From the NCBI RefSeq assembly GCF_031834595.1, contig NZ_CP115541.1, positions 3,342,501 to 3,406,500 of the forward strand: DNA of 64,000 nt, read 5' to 3'. The translations under genes were made by a program, and so were the position numbers. The notes beneath the pieces are model-generated. The model had not been told where the DNA came from. It made no database searches and was given only the letters and a program-made list of their open reading frames with translations. This DNA comes from Stenotrophomonas oahuensis (lineage in GTDB: Bacteria; Pseudomonadota; Gammaproteobacteria; Xanthomonadales; Xanthomonadaceae). Positions 7,590 to 17,712 of the stretch are shown piece after piece (positions within the stretch are counted from its first letter, which is position 1; each line of letters opens with the position of its first letter).

Positions 7590-8952
7590 TCCCGAAACTT
7601 CAACCGGAAGCGCCAACATCAATTCCTCTGCACCATCCTCGTTCGGTCTGCGCGTGATCCCCCGCGACCAGCACAACATCTCCCGCAAGGACATCAGCCC
7701 GAACGCGCTGCGCGTGTTGTACCGGCTGCGTGATTCCGGCTTTGGCGCTTACCTGGTCGGCGGGGCCGTGCGCGACCTGCTGGTCGGCGGGCACCCGAAA
7801 GACTTCGACGTGGCCACCGACGCCACCCCGGAGCAGGTCAAGGCGCTGTTCCGCAACTGCCGCCTGATCGGCCGCCGGTTCCGCCTGGCCCATGTGGTGT
7901 TCGGCCGCGAGATCATCGAAGTGGCCACCTTCCGTGCCAACAGCGACGACGGCAGCGGCGACCGCGAGATGGAAAACGGCATGCTGGTACGCGACAACGT
8001 GTACGGCACCATCGAAGACGATGCGGTGCGCCGCGACTTCAGCTGCAACGCGCTGTACTACGCCATCGAGGATTTCTCGGTGCGCGATTACACCGGTGGC
8101 TTCGAAGACGTGCAGGCGCGCCTGATGAAGCTGATCGGCGACCCCGAGCAGCGTTACCGCGAAGACCCGGTGCGCATGCTGCGCGCGGTGCGTCTGGCGG
8201 CCAAGCTCGGCTTCCAGATCGAGCAGGCCACCGCCGAGCCGCTGCCGCGCCTGGCCGGACTGCTGTCCGAAGCGGCCCCGGCGCGTCTGTTCGAAGAAGT
8301 ACTCAAGTTGTTCCTGTCCGGACACGGCGTGGCCAGCTTCGAAGGCCTGGAGCGTTACGGCCTGCTGGACGTGCTGTTCCCGGAAAGCGCCGCCGCGCTG
8401 CGCAGCAACCGCAGTGGCGCGCTGCGTCGCATGGTGATCGCAGGGCTGCACAGTACCGATCTGCGCGTGGCCAATGACGAGCCGGTGTCGCCGTCGTTCC
8501 TGTTCGCACTGCTGCTGTGGCCGGCGTTCTGCCGCGCCCTCGCCACCCTGCAGAAGCAGGGCGTGGCAGTGGAAGAGGCGCAGCGCCGAGCCGCTGACCG
8601 GGTCACTCTGCACCAGCTGACCACCATCGCGCTGCCGCGCCGCTTCTCGCTGCCGATGCAGGAAATCTGGCTGCTGCAGGGCCGCTTCAGCTCGCGCCAG
8701 CGCAAGCGCGTGTTCCGCACCCTCACGCATCCGCGCTTCCGCGCCGCCTTCGACTTCCTGGCGCTGCGCCAGGTCGCCTCCAGTGAGCACGAAGCCGATG
8801 TGCAGTTCTGGCGCGAGGCCCAGCAGCAGTCGGGTGCCGAGCTCGACTCCACCCTGGAAGCGGCACAGGCCGAGGTCGCGCTGGACGAAGAGGGGGCTCC
8901 GCGCAAGCGTCGCCGTCGTCGTCGGCGCACCGGTGGTCCGGCCGGCGAGTAA
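7576..8952 (+). CDS. pcnB: poly(A) polymerase I
   Basis: A 458-residue nucleotidyltransferase that adds poly(A) tails to RNA 3' ends and promotes decay. The N-terminal domain has GFGAYLVGGAVRDLLVG and the catalytic DFDVAT, followed by RLAHVVFG and EVATFR. RRDFSCNALYY and RYREDPVRMLRAVRLAAKLGF are the RNA-binding/head motifs that separate this family from CCA-adding enzymes, with which it is easily confused. The tail ends in an uninterrupted basic run (KRRRRRRRRTGG) likely to bind RNA. ATG at 7576 is the first reasonable start. It heads pcnB-folK-panB-panC, with 3 bp to folK. Confidence 0.9.
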   Translation: MPLGNPETSTGSANINSSAPSSFGLRVIPRDQHNISRKDISPNALRVLYRLRDSGFGAYLVGGAVRDLLVGGHPKDFDVATDATPEQVKALFRNCRLIGRRFRLAHVVFGREIIEVATFRANSDDGSGDREMENGMLVRDNVYGTIEDDAVRRDFSCNALYYAIEDFSVRDYTGGFEDVQARLMKLIGDPEQRYREDPVRMLRAVRLAAKLGFQIEQATAEPLPRLAGLLSEAAPARLFEEVLKLFLSGHGVASFEGLERYGLLDVLFPESAAALRSNRSGALRRMVIAGLHSTDLRVANDEPVSPSFLFALLLWPAFCRALATLQKQGVAVEEAQRRAADRVTLHQLTTIALPRRFSLPMQEIWLLQGRFSSRQRKRVFRTLTHPRFRAAFDFLALRQVASSEHEADVQFWREAQQQSGAELDSTLEAAQAEVALDEEGAPRKRRRRRRRTGGPAGE

Positions 8953-8955
8953 GAC

Positions 8956-9444
8956 ATGACCCTGGCCTGCATTGGCCTGGGTGGCAACCTGGGCGACGCC
9001 GCGCAGACCCTGCGCGGTGCCTTTGCCGCGCTGGCGGCGCTGCCGCAGACCACGCTGCTGGCGCACTCTCAGCTGTATTCCACCCCCGCCTGGGGCAATG
9101 AAGACCAGCCGCCCTTCGTCAATGCGGCCGCGCTGCTGGACACCGGGTTGTCCGCCTCGGCGCTACTGGATGCCTTGCTGGAGGTCGAACGGGCGTCCGG
9201 ACGGGTGCGTGACCCTGCCGTGCACTGGGGCCCGCGGACCCTGGACCTGGACCTGCTGCTGTATGGCGAGCAGGTGATCGACCTGCCGCAGCTGAAAGTG
9301 CCACACCCCTATCTGCACGAGCGCGCGTTCGTGCTGGTGCCCCTGGCCGAGATCGCCCCGGACGCGTTGATTCCGGGACAGGGCCGGGTACGGGATGCAG
9401 TGATGCGCATCGAGGCCAGCGGGATCGCGTCAATAGGAGGATAA
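8956..9444 (+). CDS. folK: 2-amino-4-hydroxy-6-hydroxymethyldihydropteridine diphosphokinase
   Basis: A 162-residue HPPK that transfers pyrophosphate from ATP to the pterin in folate synthesis. The family signature [13 protein letters not shown] supplies the magnesium-binding aspartates; IGLGGNLGD at the start, [11 protein letters not shown] and [21 protein letters not shown] are also diagnostic. It begins 3 bp after pcnB and precedes panB, as in many proteobacteria, so translation is probably coupled. Confidence 0.96.
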   Translation: MTLACIGLGGNLGDAAQTLRGAFAALAALPQTTLLAHSQLYSTPAWGNEDQPPFVNAAALLDTGLSASALLDALLEVERASGRVRDPAVHWGPRTLDLDLLLYGEQVIDLPQLKVPHPYLHERAFVLVPLAEIAPDALIPGQGRVRDAVMRIEASGIASIGG

Positions 9445-9475
9445 TGCGGGGCTTATCGCCACCGGTTATCAGTAC

Positions 9476-10291
9476 ATGAGTACCCACGCAGACAGCAAAC
9501 CCTGGACCGTTCCCGCCCTGGCCGAGGCCAAGCGCAACGGGCAGAAGCTGGTCATGTTGACCGCTTACGACGCAGGTTTTGCGCGCACCTTCGACGCCAA
9601 CGGCGTGGACCTGATCCTGATCGGCGACTCGCTGGGCATGGTGGTGCAGGGGCATGATTCGACCCTGCCGGTGACCGTGGCCGACATGGTCTACCACACC
9701 CGCGTGGTCGCCCGTGTACTGCAGCGGGCGCTGCTGGTAGCTGACCTGCCGTTCGGTGCCGATGCCACGCCCGAGCGCGCGCTGGAGGCCTCGCTGCAGC
9801 TGCTGCAGGCCGGCGCGGAGATGGTCAAGATCGAAGGGGCCGGCTTCAAGCTGGACATCATTCGTTACCTGGTCGAGCGTGAGATTCCGGTCTGCTCGCA
9901 CCTGGGTCTGACCCCGCAGTCGGTGCTGCGCCTGGGCGGCTACCGGGTACAGGGTCGTGGCGATGCGGCCGAGCAGCTGCGCGCCGACGCCAAGTCCGCC
10001 GTCGATGCCGGTGCCACCCTGGTGGTGCTGGAATGCGTGCCGACCCCGATTGCGACCCAGATCAGCGCCGAGATCAGCGCGCCCACCATCGGCATTGGTG
10101 CCGGCCCGGGCTGTGACGGTCAGGTGCTGGTGATGCACGATTTCCTTGGCCTGGACAGCGGCCATCGCCGACCCAAGTTCGTCAAGGATTTCCTTGCCGA
10201 AGGCGGTTCGGTGGCCGGTGCGGTCCGCGCCTACGCCGACGCCGTGCGCGACGGCTCCTTCCCCGACGCAGAACACGCCTACGCATCATGA
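9476..10291 (+). CDS. panB: 3-methyl-2-oxobutanoate hydroxymethyltransferase
   Basis: A 271-residue enzyme making ketopantoate from alpha-ketoisovalerate and methylene-THF. Signature stretches: [34 protein letters not shown] (the Asp ligands of Mg2+), [20 protein letters not shown] and [14 protein letters not shown]. Length matches the family. It overlaps panC by 4 bp (ATGA), so the two pantothenate genes are translationally coupled. Confidence 0.96.
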   Translation: MSTHADSKPWTVPALAEAKRNGQKLVMLTAYDAGFARTFDANGVDLILIGDSLGMVVQGHDSTLPVTVADMVYHTRVVARVLQRALLVADLPFGADATPERALEASLQLLQAGAEMVKIEGAGFKLDIIRYLVEREIPVCSHLGLTPQSVLRLGGYRVQGRGDAAEQLRADAKSAVDAGATLVVLECVPTPIATQISAEISAPTIGIGAGPGCDGQVLVMHDFLGLDSGHRRPKFVKDFLAEGGSVAGAVRAYADAVRDGSFPDAEHAYAS

Positions 10292-11130
10292 TCGAAACCG
10301 TCACCGAACTGTCCCGTCTGCGCGCCGTCGTCAACGGCTGGAAGCGCGAGGGCCTGCGCGTCGCGCTGGTCCCGACCATGGGCAACCTGCACGCCGGCCA
10401 CTACTCGCTGGTCACCCTGGCCCGCCAGTACGCCGACCGCGTGGTCTCCAGCGTGTTCGTCAATCCGACCCAGTTCGGCCCGAACGAGGACTTCACCCGC
10501 TACCCGCGCACGCCGGAAGCGGACACCTCGGGGTTGGAGCAGGCCGGCTGCGACGTGTTGTGGCTGCCGACGGTGGAATCGATGTACCCGTTCGGCGTGG
10601 AGCTGGCGGCCAACGTGCATGTGCCGGGCATCAGCAGTCTGCTCGAAGGCGCACATCGCCCGGGTCATTTCGATGGCGTGTGCACGGTGGTGAGCCGCCT
10701 GTTCAACCAGGTGCAGCCGGATGTGGCCGCCTTCGGCAAGAAGGACTACCAGCAGCTGGCGGTGATCCGTCAGCTGGTGGAAGACCTGGCCTTCCCGATC
10801 CAGATCGTCGGCGGCGACATCGTCCGCGAGGATGACGGCCTGGCGATGAGTTCGCGCAACCAGTACCTCAATGGCGAGCAGCGCCCCGTTTCGACCACCA
10901 TCCACCAGGTGCTGCTGGGCATGCGCGAAGGTTTCATCGCCGGCAAGGCACGCAGCCTGATCGAAGCCGAGGCCACCGCCGCCCTGCAGGCCGCCGGCTT
11001 CCAGGTCGACTACGCCGTGATCCGCCTGCCGGACCTGTCCGAGCCGGCCGACAGCGACGTCGGCAACCGCGTCGCCCTGATCGCCGCCCGCATCGGCTCC
11101 ACCCGCCTGATCGACAACCTCGAGTTCTGA
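10288..11130 (+). CDS. panC: pantothenate synthetase
   Basis: A 280-residue ligase joining pantoate and beta-alanine via a pantoyl-adenylate. The nucleotidyltransferase motifs are present: [15 protein letters not shown] (HxGH), [29 protein letters not shown] and [12 protein letters not shown]. Coupled to panB by an ATGA overlap. The third gene of the pathway, panD, which supplies beta-alanine, lies 715 bp downstream beyond a repeat-filled gap. Confidence 0.96.
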   Translation: MIETVTELSRLRAVVNGWKREGLRVALVPTMGNLHAGHYSLVTLARQYADRVVSSVFVNPTQFGPNEDFTRYPRTPEADTSGLEQAGCDVLWLPTVESMYPFGVELAANVHVPGISSLLEGAHRPGHFDGVCTVVSRLFNQVQPDVAAFGKKDYQQLAVIRQLVEDLAFPIQIVGGDIVREDDGLAMSSRNQYLNGEQRPVSTTIHQVLLGMREGFIAGKARSLIEAEATAALQAAGFQVDYAVIRLPDLSEPADSDVGNRVALIAARIGSTRLIDNLEF

Positions 11131-11139
11131 TTCGCCCGG

Positions 11140-11162
11140 GCATCCGGCCGTTGGCCGGATGC
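11140..11162 (+). terminator. hairpin after panC
   Basis: Perfect 10 bp stem GCATCCGGCC/GGCCGGATGC with a GTT loop, starting 9 bp after the panC stop. There is no T-run, so it may be a weak terminator, a 3'-end stabiliser, or a repeat unit. Confidence 0.4.
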
Positions 11163-11208
11163 TTCACGCATTCGTACGAACAGCCGATGGCCATCGGTTT
11201 CCGTGTTC

Positions 11209-11394
11209 GGGCCGGTCGGGGTGGGTTTGCGGGACACGCCGTGAATCCCCCTCCGGGGCCCGGCCCAACCGCCAGCGGTTGGGCGTTCAGTCGCACGCGA
11301 GGCAGTGCCTCGCAATCCGTGCGCCTTCACCCATGTAGGCTCGTCAAAAACATCCATGTTTTTGACGGTCCCGCAAACCCACCCCGACCGGCCC
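11209..11394 (+). repeat. nested covarying hairpin element, copy 2
   Basis: Same design and size as copy 1. Outer arms 11210-11235 and 11368-11393 are complementary over 26 nt without mismatch; their distal half differs from copy 1 on both sides. The inner hairpin 11342-11367 again has a 12 bp stem and CC loop, with GTC/GAC replacing the GTA/TAC of copy 1. The 106 nt internal domain keeps the GCCCAACCGC/GCGGTTGGGC and GCGAGGC/GCCTCGC stems. Sense to panC, in its 3' flank. Confidence 0.8.
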
Positions 11395-11436
11395 CTGACA
11401 GAAGGTCGGTGGCCAAGGAAGATCAAAAGCACGTAG

Positions 11437-11550
11437 CTCCGGTAGCGTCGGTCGACAGACGACGGCCGTGAAATCCCCAACATCCGGTAACGCATGACCC
11501 CGGATCAACGTTGCCGTTGATTCGGCACTTCCCATGGCCACCGACCCACT
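11437..11550 (-). repeat. dispersed intergenic module B, copy 2 (flipped)
   Basis: Read on the minus strand this matches 5106-5220 over about 115 bp, including TTACCGGATGTTG and the CACGGCCGTCGTCTGTCGAC palindrome (11441-11467). It is inverted relative to the neighbouring hairpin element, unlike copy 1. The remaining gene-free sequence to 11700 shows no convincing gene. Confidence 0.6.
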
Positions 11551-11707
11551 GTCGATGGCGGCTCGGGATGGGCTGGAGGGGGCGTGAGCCGCATGGATGC
11601 GGCGATCGAGCTTACAGGGACGTACTTGCAGCGTCCCCCGGAACGCCCGTCCTGAGCCGCCAAGCCAGAGGTGCCGTGAACCGAGGGCTGTTCGCCTGAA
11701 TCCAACA

Positions 11708-11731
11708 GCAGCCGGGCAAGCCCGGCTCTAC
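11708..11731 (-). repeat. SMAG/REP-like unit
   Basis: Inverse GTAGAGCCGGG-type palindrome (GCAGCCGGGCAAGCCCGGCT then CTAC). Single unit in the panC-panD gap. Confidence 0.75.
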
Positions 11732-11787
11732 GGAAATCGTGCGACCGCAGGAGCGACGGCGCTCACGTGCCTGAACCGGGCAGGCCC

Positions 11788-11815
11788 CTGTCGTATCCGC
11801 CCCGGGTGCTAGAAT
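11788..11815 (+). promoter_or_regulatory. candidate panD promoter
   Basis: CTGTCG (11788-11793), 16 bp spacer, TAGAAT (11810-11815), about 30 bp upstream of the panD ATG. It would give panD-pgi its own transcript, independent of panBC. Confidence 0.4.
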
Positions 11816-11845
11816 TCGGCTTTCCTTTTGCCGTTGTGTCGCCCC

Positions 11846-12226
11846 ATGCAACTCTCCCTGCTGAAGACCAAGATCCACCGCGCCACCGTCACGCATTCCG
11901 AGCTGAACTACGAAGGTTCCATCGCCATCGATGACAACCTGCTGCAGGCCACCGGCATCCGTGAATTCGAACAGGTGCACATCTGGGACGTCACCAACGG
12001 TGCGCGTTTCTCCACCTATGCGCTGCGCGCGGAAGCCGGCAGCGGCGTGATCTCGCTCAACGGCGGTGCTGCGCGTCACGTGCAGGTCGGCGACATCATC
12101 ATCATTGCCGCCTTCGCCAACATGAGCGAAGAAGAAGCTGACAGCTTCAAGCCGAAGTTGGTATATGTGGACGGCAAAAACCAGATCTCCCACACCAACG
12201 ACAGCATTCCGACCCAGGCCGCATGA
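11846..12226 (+). CDS. panD: aspartate 1-decarboxylase proenzyme
   Basis: A 126-residue pyruvoyl enzyme making beta-alanine from aspartate for pantothenate. The self-processing site Gly24-Ser25 is in [10 protein letters not shown]; cleavage creates the pyruvoyl cofactor on Ser25. [16 protein letters not shown] is the conserved N-terminus, fixing the start at 11846. Its stop overlaps the pgi start by 4 bp (ATGA). Confidence 0.96.
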   Translation: MQLSLLKTKIHRATVTHSELNYEGSIAIDDNLLQATGIREFEQVHIWDVTNGARFSTYALRAEAGSGVISLNGGAARHVQVGDIIIIAAFANMSEEEADSFKPKLVYVDGKNQISHTNDSIPTQAA

Positions 12227-13734
12227 CACAGCACAACGGATTCGACCCGCTTCACTCCCATGCCCAGCGCCTGCGTGGCGCAAGCATCCCCGCACTGATC
12301 GCCGCCGAACCCGGCCGCGCACAATCGCTGGGGCTGCGGGTCGGTCCGTTGTACGCCAACTTCGCGCGGCAGAAGTATGACCGCGCCGCGTTGGACGCCC
12401 TGCTGCAGCTGGCCGCCGAGCGTGATGTCGCCGGCGGCTTCCAGCGTCTGTTCCGGGGCGAAACGGTCAACGTCACCGAAGGCCGCGCCGCCCTGCACAC
12501 CGCCCTGCGCGGTGACCTCAGTGGCGCACCGGTTGCGGGCGAGGCCTACGCCACCGCCGCCCAGGTGCGCGCGCAGATGGGCGAGCTGATCGCCGCGCTG
12601 GAAAACAGCAACGTCACCGACATCGTCAGCGTGGGTATCGGCGGCTCCGACCTCGGCCCGCGCCTCGTCGCCGACGCCCTGCGCCCGGTCACCGGTGCAC
12701 GCTTCCGCGTGCATTTCGTGTCCAACGTCGATGGGGCCGCCATGCAGCGCACCCTGGCCACGCTGGACCCGGCCACCACTGCCGGCATTCTGATTTCCAA
12801 GACCTTCGGCACCCAGGAAACGCTGCTCAACGGGCAGATCCTGCACGAATGGCTGGGCGGCAGTGAACGCCTGTATGCGGTCAGCGCCAACCCCGAGCGC
12901 GCCGCCAAGGCCTTTGCCATCGCCGCCGGCCGCGTGCTGCCGATGTGGGACTGGGTCGGCGGGCGCTACTCGCTGTGGTCCGCGGTCGGTTTCCCGATTG
13001 CACTGGCGATCGGTTTCGAGCGCTTTGAACAGCTGCTCGCCGGTGCGGCCGAGATGGATGCACACGCGCTCAACGCACCGTTGGACCAGAACCTGCCGGT
13101 GCTGCATGCGCTCACCGATATCTGGAACCGCAACCTGCTCGGTCACGCCACCCACGCGGTGATGACCTACGACCAGCGCCTGGCACTGCTGCCGGCCTAC
13201 CTGCAGCAGCTGGTAATGGAAAGCCTCGGCAAGCGCGTGCAGCTGGACGGTCGTCCGGTCGACAGCGACACCGTGTCGGTGTGGTGGGGCGGCGCGGGTA
13301 CCGACGTGCAGCACAGCTTCTTCCAGGCCCTGCACCAGGGCACCAGTGTGATCCCGGCCGACTTCATCGGCTGCGTGCACAACGACGACCCGTACACGGT
13401 GAATCACCAGGCGCTGATGGCCAACCTGCTGGCGCAGACCGAGGCGCTGGCCAACGGGCAGGGCAGTGATGATCCGCACCGCGAATATCCGGGCGGTCGT
13501 CCGAGCACGTTGATCCTGCTGGATGCGCTGACCCCGCAGTCGCTGGGTGCGCTGATCGCGATGTACGAACACGCGGTATACGTGCAGTCGCTGGTGTGGA
13601 ACATCAACGCGTTCGACCAGTTTGGCGTCGAGCTGGGCAAACAGCTGGCCAGTCAGTTGCTGCCGGCGCTGCAGGGTGAAGCGCATGGCATCACCGATCC
13701 GGTGACGCTGGAGTTGTTGAACCGGTTGGTTTGA
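12223..13734 (+). CDS. pgi: glucose-6-phosphate isomerase
   Basis: A 503-residue cytoplasmic isomerase interconverting glucose-6-P and fructose-6-P. Signatures: [32 protein letters not shown], the PGI signature [18 protein letters not shown], and [17 protein letters not shown] near the end, with the catalytic Lys. Shorter than E. coli Pgi (549) but within the range of the family. Coupled to panD by a 4 bp overlap. It links functionally to the Entner-Doudoroff operon at 18.7-24.8 kb. Confidence 0.96.
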   Translation: MTQHNGFDPLHSHAQRLRGASIPALIAAEPGRAQSLGLRVGPLYANFARQKYDRAALDALLQLAAERDVAGGFQRLFRGETVNVTEGRAALHTALRGDLSGAPVAGEAYATAAQVRAQMGELIAALENSNVTDIVSVGIGGSDLGPRLVADALRPVTGARFRVHFVSNVDGAAMQRTLATLDPATTAGILISKTFGTQETLLNGQILHEWLGGSERLYAVSANPERAAKAFAIAAGRVLPMWDWVGGRYSLWSAVGFPIALAIGFERFEQLLAGAAEMDAHALNAPLDQNLPVLHALTDIWNRNLLGHATHAVMTYDQRLALLPAYLQQLVMESLGKRVQLDGRPVDSDTVSVWWGGAGTDVQHSFFQALHQGTSVIPADFIGCVHNDDPYTVNHQALMANLLAQTEALANGQGSDDPHREYPGGRPSTLILLDALTPQSLGALIAMYEHAVYVQSLVWNINAFDQFGVELGKQLASQLLPALQGEAHGITDPVTLELLNRLV

Positions 13735-13740
13735 CGCGGT

Positions 13741-13792
13741 GTACCGACCAACGGTCGGTAACTACCGGTAGGCGACGACCGTTGGTCGTCGC
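13741..13792. repeat. SMAG/REP-like inverted pair
   Basis: An inverse unit (CCGACCAACGGTCGG, 13741-13762) followed by a direct GTAG unit with stem GCGACGACC/GGTCGTCGC (13768-13792). It lies between the convergent pgi and regA-like genes. Confidence 0.75.
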
Positions 13793-13796
13793 TGCC

Positions 13797-14372
13797 TTAC
13801 CGTGACGGATCTCTCTCCGGGCTGGGCCGCTTGGCCAGCTTGCGCTGCAACGAACGCCGGTGCATGCCCAGCAACCGCGCGGCGGCCGACACATTGCCAC
13901 CGGTTTCATGCATGGCCTGCTGGATGTGTTCCCACTGCAGGCGGCTGATCGGGGTCATCGCATCTGGCGGTTCCATCTCGCCGTCATCGGCCGGGCCGTC
14001 GTCTTCCTCGCCCAGGGCACGCAGGATCATCGGCACCGTTGCCGGCTTGGGCAGGTAGTCGTCCGCGCCCAGCTTGATCGCCTCCACCGCCGTGGCAATG
14101 CTGGCGTAGCCGGTCACCAGCAGAATGCGCATGTCGTCGCGCAGTGCACGCAGCGGCTGGATCAATGCCAGCCCGGATTCCGAACCCAGCTTCAGATCGA
14201 TCAGTGCGAACGCCGGCGGCTGCTGCCGGGCCAGCACCAGGGCCGAGGCGATGTCGCTGGCGATCATGGTTTCCAGGCCCTTGCGGGCGAGGCTGCGCTG
14301 CAGCGTGCGCAGGTACAGGTCATCGTCGTCGACCAGCAGGCCGTGGCTGGCAGAGGGGGGAGGGGTGATCAT
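13797..14372 (-). CDS. RegA/ActR-family response regulator
   Basis: A 191-residue regulator. The receiver domain has LLVDDDDLYL, the phospho-acceptor Asp in ALIDLKLGSESG, VTGYAS and the conserved Lys in DYLPKPATV. It is joined by a short acidic linker to a Fis-type helix-turn-helix ending NVSAAARLLGMHRRSLQRKL, which is the RegA/PrrA/ActR architecture (receiver plus Fis domain, no AAA+ domain). The start at 14372 overlaps the stop of the kinase gene by 4 bp. In alphaproteobacteria this pair controls respiration, carbon and nitrogen fixation in response to redox state; its regulon here is unknown. Confidence 0.88.
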   Translation of the reverse strand: MITPPPSASHGLLVDDDDLYLRTLQRSLARKGLETMIASDIASALVLARQQPPAFALIDLKLGSESGLALIQPLRALRDDMRILLVTGYASIATAVEAIKLGADDYLPKPATVPMILRALGEEDDGPADDGEMEPPDAMTPISRLQWEHIQQAMHETGGNVSAAARLLGMHRRSLQRKLAKRPSPERDPSR

Positions 14373-15598
14373 GCTGAAGTCTCCTGGGCGGCCAGGGGCA
14401 GGTGGAAGCCGACGCGGGTGCCGGCACCATTGGCCGGTCGCATCCACAGCTCGCCGTCCAGGCGCTCGATGGTGGCATGGGAAAGGGCCAGGCCCACGCC
14501 CATGCCCTGGGTTTTGCCGCTGTTGAACAAGGTGCCGGGCAACACGGCCTGGCGCGCGTCGAAGCCGCGCCCGTAGTCGCGCACCTCGCCAATCAGATCG
14601 TCGCCTTCGATGCGCAGGCTCAAGTCAACCTGCGGCCGTTGTGCCTGCTCGCCGGCATCGGCGGCATTGTTCAGCAGCACCATCAGCAGGTGGCCGATGC
14701 CCGGGTCCAGCGGCAGTTGCAGCGGCGCATCATCGTTGCGGACCAGGGTGATGGTCGGGCGCACCAGCCGCCACTGCTCGAGCACCTGTGGCAGGGTCAC
14801 GGTGTCACGGCCCGGGTGCTGCCCGGCGGCGGGGCGGGCCAGTGCCAGAACCCGCTCACGGCACTGCACCAGCAGCTCGCGCAGGGTGTCCACGTCCTCG
14901 CGGACTTCGGCGTTGTCGCTCTGCTCGGCGATGTCGTCAGCCAGCAGGGTCATGGTCGCCAGCGGCGTGTTCAATTCATGCGCGACTGAAGCCGCATGGG
15001 TGGCCAGCGCCACGATGCCCTCGTTGCGCACGAAGCGCTCGCGCAGCAGCGACAGTTCGTGTTCGCGCCGACGCAGCGCGATCGCCAGGCGGGTGGAGAA
15101 GGCCAGTACCACGGCGGCTGACAGCAGGAAGTTGGCCACCACGCCCCACTGATGCAGGTCCATTGCGCTGAAGTAGCCGTTCGGCAAGGGCAGCCCGAAC
15201 ACGCCGCTGACCGCGTAGCCGATCAGGCAGGTGGCCGCCACCGCCAGGGTCCAGCGGGCGGGCAGGGCCAGCGCGGCGAGTGCGATCAGGATCAGGAACA
15301 GCGAGCCGAACGGGTTGGCCACGCCGCCGCTCCAGCCCACCATCCAGGTCAGCACGGTCACGTCCACGAGGATGTGGCAGAACGCGGTCACCGGCGCGGT
15401 GTTGTCCTCGTCGCGGACCCGTAGCTGCGCATACACGTTGAACAGCGCCAGCGCGACCACGCCGGCCCACAGTGGCTTCTGCGGCAGTTCCAGCCCCAGC
15501 ACCCAGGTCGCGACCAGGATGGTGGCGGCCTGGCCGGCCACGGCCAGCCAGCGCAGGCTGCACAGGGTGCGTAGGAAGGGGGCGTCGGTACCGGTCAT
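14369..15598 (-). CDS. RegB/PrrB-like redox sensor histidine kinase
   Basis: A 409-residue kinase. Six hydrophobic segments fill the first 190 residues and include [14 protein letters not shown], a match to the GGxxNPF heptad that binds ubiquinone in RegB. The phospho-acceptor His is in [14 protein letters not shown], followed by the N box [10 protein letters not shown] and glycine boxes DYGRGFD and [12 protein letters not shown]. Start at 15598 (MTGTDAPF) gives the expected length. Its stop overlaps the response-regulator ATG (ATGA). It is divergent from ispG. The membrane quinone sensor role is by family analogy. Confidence 0.88.
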   Translation of the reverse strand: MTGTDAPFLRTLCSLRWLAVAGQAATILVATWVLGLELPQKPLWAGVVALALFNVYAQLRVRDEDNTAPVTAFCHILVDVTVLTWMVGWSGGVANPFGSLFLILIALAALALPARWTLAVAATCLIGYAVSGVFGLPLPNGYFSAMDLHQWGVVANFLLSAAVVLAFSTRLAIALRRREHELSLLRERFVRNEGIVALATHAASVAHELNTPLATMTLLADDIAEQSDNAEVREDVDTLRELLVQCRERVLALARPAAGQHPGRDTVTLPQVLEQWRLVRPTITLVRNDDAPLQLPLDPGIGHLLMVLLNNAADAGEQAQRPQVDLSLRIEGDDLIGEVRDYGRGFDARQAVLPGTLFNSGKTQGMGVGLALSHATIERLDGELWMRPANGAGTRVGFHLPLAAQETSA

Positions 15599-15722
15599 GG
15601 GTGTCCATCGTATGCGCTGGCGCGCCGCACCGCCTGCGACAATCGGCCGCATCGCGCCCGGATGCCCGCCAACGGATGAATGGGGGTGCGCCATTGCGCC
15701 GTGGCAGAGCGTAAAATGGGGC

Positions 15723-16988
15723 ATGCACGACGCCGTCTCCAAACCGACCGAACCCTCTGACTCCACCGTCTGGACCCGCCGCCAGACCCAGGCCGTGTCC
15801 ATCGGCGGGGTCGTCGTGGGCGGGGGACGCCCGGTGGTGGTGCAGTCGATGACCAACACCGACACCGCCGACGTCGCTTCCAGCGTGAAGCAGGTCGCCG
15901 AGTTGTGGCGGGCCGGTTCGGAAATGGTGCGGCTCACCGTCAACAATCCCGAATCGGCTGCCGCCATCCCGCGCATCGTGGAAAAGCTGCAGATGATGGG
16001 CATCGACGTCCCGCTGATCGGTGACTTCCATTACAACGGCCACCAACTGCTGACCCAGGAACCGGCCTGCGCCGAAGCCCTGGCCAAGTACCGCATCAAC
16101 CCGGGCAACGTCGGCTTCGGCAAGAAGAAGGACACCCAGTTCGCGCAGCTGATCGAGTTCGCCATCCGCTACAACAAGCCGGTGCGGATCGGGGCCAACT
16201 GGGGTTCGCTGGACCAGTCGCTGGCCGCGCGGTTGATGGACGAGAACAACCACCGCGAAAAGCCATGGGATGCCGGCCGCGTGCTGCGTGAGGCGCTGAT
16301 CCGTTCGGCGTTGGACTCGGCCCACACCGCCGTCGAACTCGGCCTGCCGCGCGACCGCATTGTGCTGTCGGCCAAGGTCAGTGGTGTGCAGGAACTGATC
16401 GCGGTGTACCGCGACCTGGCCCAGCGTTCGGATTTCGCCCTGCACCTCGGCCTGACCGAAGCCGGCATTGGCAGCAAGGGCATCGTCGCCTCGTCGGCGG
16501 CGCTGGCGGTGCTGCTGCAGGAAGGCATCGGTGACACCATCCGCATCTCGCTGACTCCCGAGCCCGGGCAGTCGCGCACCCAGGAAGTGATCGTCGCGCA
16601 GGAACTGCTGCAGACCACCGGGCAGCGCGCTTTCACGCCGCTGGTCACCGCATGCCCCGGCTGCGGTCGCACCACCTCCGAGTTCTTCCAGGAGCTGGCG
16701 AAAGTGGTACAGAACCACGTGCGCGAAAAGATGCCGCTGTGGAAGGTGCATCACCCGGGCGCGGAAAACATGACCCTGGCGGTGATGGGCTGCGTGGTGA
16801 ATGGTCCCGGCGAATCGCGGCATGCCAACATCGGCATCTCGCTGCCCGGCACCGGCGAAGCCCCGTCTGCGCCGGTGTTCGTCGATGGTGAGAAGTCGGT
16901 CACACTTCGCGGCGAGAACATCGCCCAGGACTTCGTGACCCTGATCGACGAATACGTCGAACGAAAGTATGTCCGAAGCGCAGGATAA
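15723..16988 (+). CDS. ispG: 4-hydroxy-3-methylbut-2-enyl diphosphate synthase
   Basis: A 421-residue [4Fe-4S] enzyme of the MEP isoprenoid pathway. The TIM-barrel part shows [23 protein letters not shown] and [11 protein letters not shown]. The cluster ligands are in [12 protein letters not shown] and [11 protein letters not shown], and the family ending is [12 protein letters not shown]. Start at 15723 gives [11 protein letters not shown]. The last 20 bp overlap the next gene, a PAP2 phosphatase, suggesting coupling. Confidence 0.96.
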   Translation: MHDAVSKPTEPSDSTVWTRRQTQAVSIGGVVVGGGRPVVVQSMTNTDTADVASSVKQVAELWRAGSEMVRLTVNNPESAAAIPRIVEKLQMMGIDVPLIGDFHYNGHQLLTQEPACAEALAKYRINPGNVGFGKKKDTQFAQLIEFAIRYNKPVRIGANWGSLDQSLAARLMDENNHREKPWDAGRVLREALIRSALDSAHTAVELGLPRDRIVLSAKVSGVQELIAVYRDLAQRSDFALHLGLTEAGIGSKGIVASSAALAVLLQEGIGDTIRISLTPEPGQSRTQEVIVAQELLQTTGQRAFTPLVTACPGCGRTTSEFFQELAKVVQNHVREKMPLWKVHHPGAENMTLAVMGCVVNGPGESRHANIGISLPGTGEAPSAPVFVDGEKSVTLRGENIAQDFVTLIDEYVERKYVRSAG

Positions 16989-17712
16989 GCCGCCCGCACT
17001 GGGTACGCCGGAAGCGGCGTCCGGTGTGCGTCACTGGCTGGCGCACAATGCGTGGCGGTTCGTACTGCTGTTCGTCGGCGTGCTGCTGCCGCTGGCGGCG
17101 TTCGTGGAACTGGCCGACGAAGTGCATGAATTCGAGGAATTCCACTTCGATGCGCCGTTGCTGTGGAAGATGCACGCGGTGTCCACTCCGTGGCTGGACA
17201 GCTTCTTCGTATTCATTTCGAAGATCGGCTATCAGTGGGGCGTGATTCCCGGCGACATCCTCATCGTGCTGGCACTGCTCGGCTTCCACCGCTGGCGCGA
17301 GGCGGCCTTCGCCGCCATCAGTTTCAGCGGCTCGGCCTTGCTCAACCTGGGCAGCAAGCAGTTCTTCCAGCGTGATCGCCCCAGTCTGTGGGAATCGATC
17401 GCCCCGGAAAGCACCTACAGCTTTCCCAGTGGCCACGCGATGGGCTCGGCCACCCTGGCTGCCGTCGTCATCCTGCTGGCCTGGAACACCCGCTGGCGTT
17501 GGCCGGTGCTGGCGGGCGGGCTGGTGTTTGCCGGCCTGGTCAGCCTCTCCCGGGTCTATCTCGGCGTGCATTACCCCTCTGACATTCTCGGCGGATGGTG
17601 TGCCGCACTGGTTTGGGTGGTAGGGTGCTTTCTTGTGATGTTCCGCCGCGGCCATCCGTGGCACCGGCGGCAAGGTCCCACCCGGGGAGCGGGTGGGCCG
17701 GAAACGGCATGA
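16969..17712 (+). CDS. membrane PAP2-family lipid phosphatase
   Basis: A 247-residue integral membrane phosphatase with about six helices. The three PAP2 catalytic motifs are complete: KQFFQRDRP (KX6RP), YSFPSGH and [12 protein letters not shown], with the nucleophilic His in the third. Such enzymes dephosphorylate phosphatidate, phosphatidylglycerol phosphate or undecaprenyl pyrophosphate. Overlap of 20 bp with ispG, an isoprenoid gene, makes undecaprenyl-PP a reasonable guess but not proven. A 23-codon ORF (17709-17780) starts in the stop codon; I do not claim it as a gene. Confidence 0.9.
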   Translation: MSEAQDKPPALGTPEAASGVRHWLAHNAWRFVLLFVGVLLPLAAFVELADEVHEFEEFHFDAPLLWKMHAVSTPWLDSFFVFISKIGYQWGVIPGDILIVLALLGFHRWREAAFAAISFSGSALLNLGSKQFFQRDRPSLWESIAPESTYSFPSGHAMGSATLAAVVILLAWNTRWRWPVLAGGLVFAGLVSLSRVYLGVHYPSDILGGWCAALVWVVGCFLVMFRRGHPWHRRQGPTRGAGGPETA

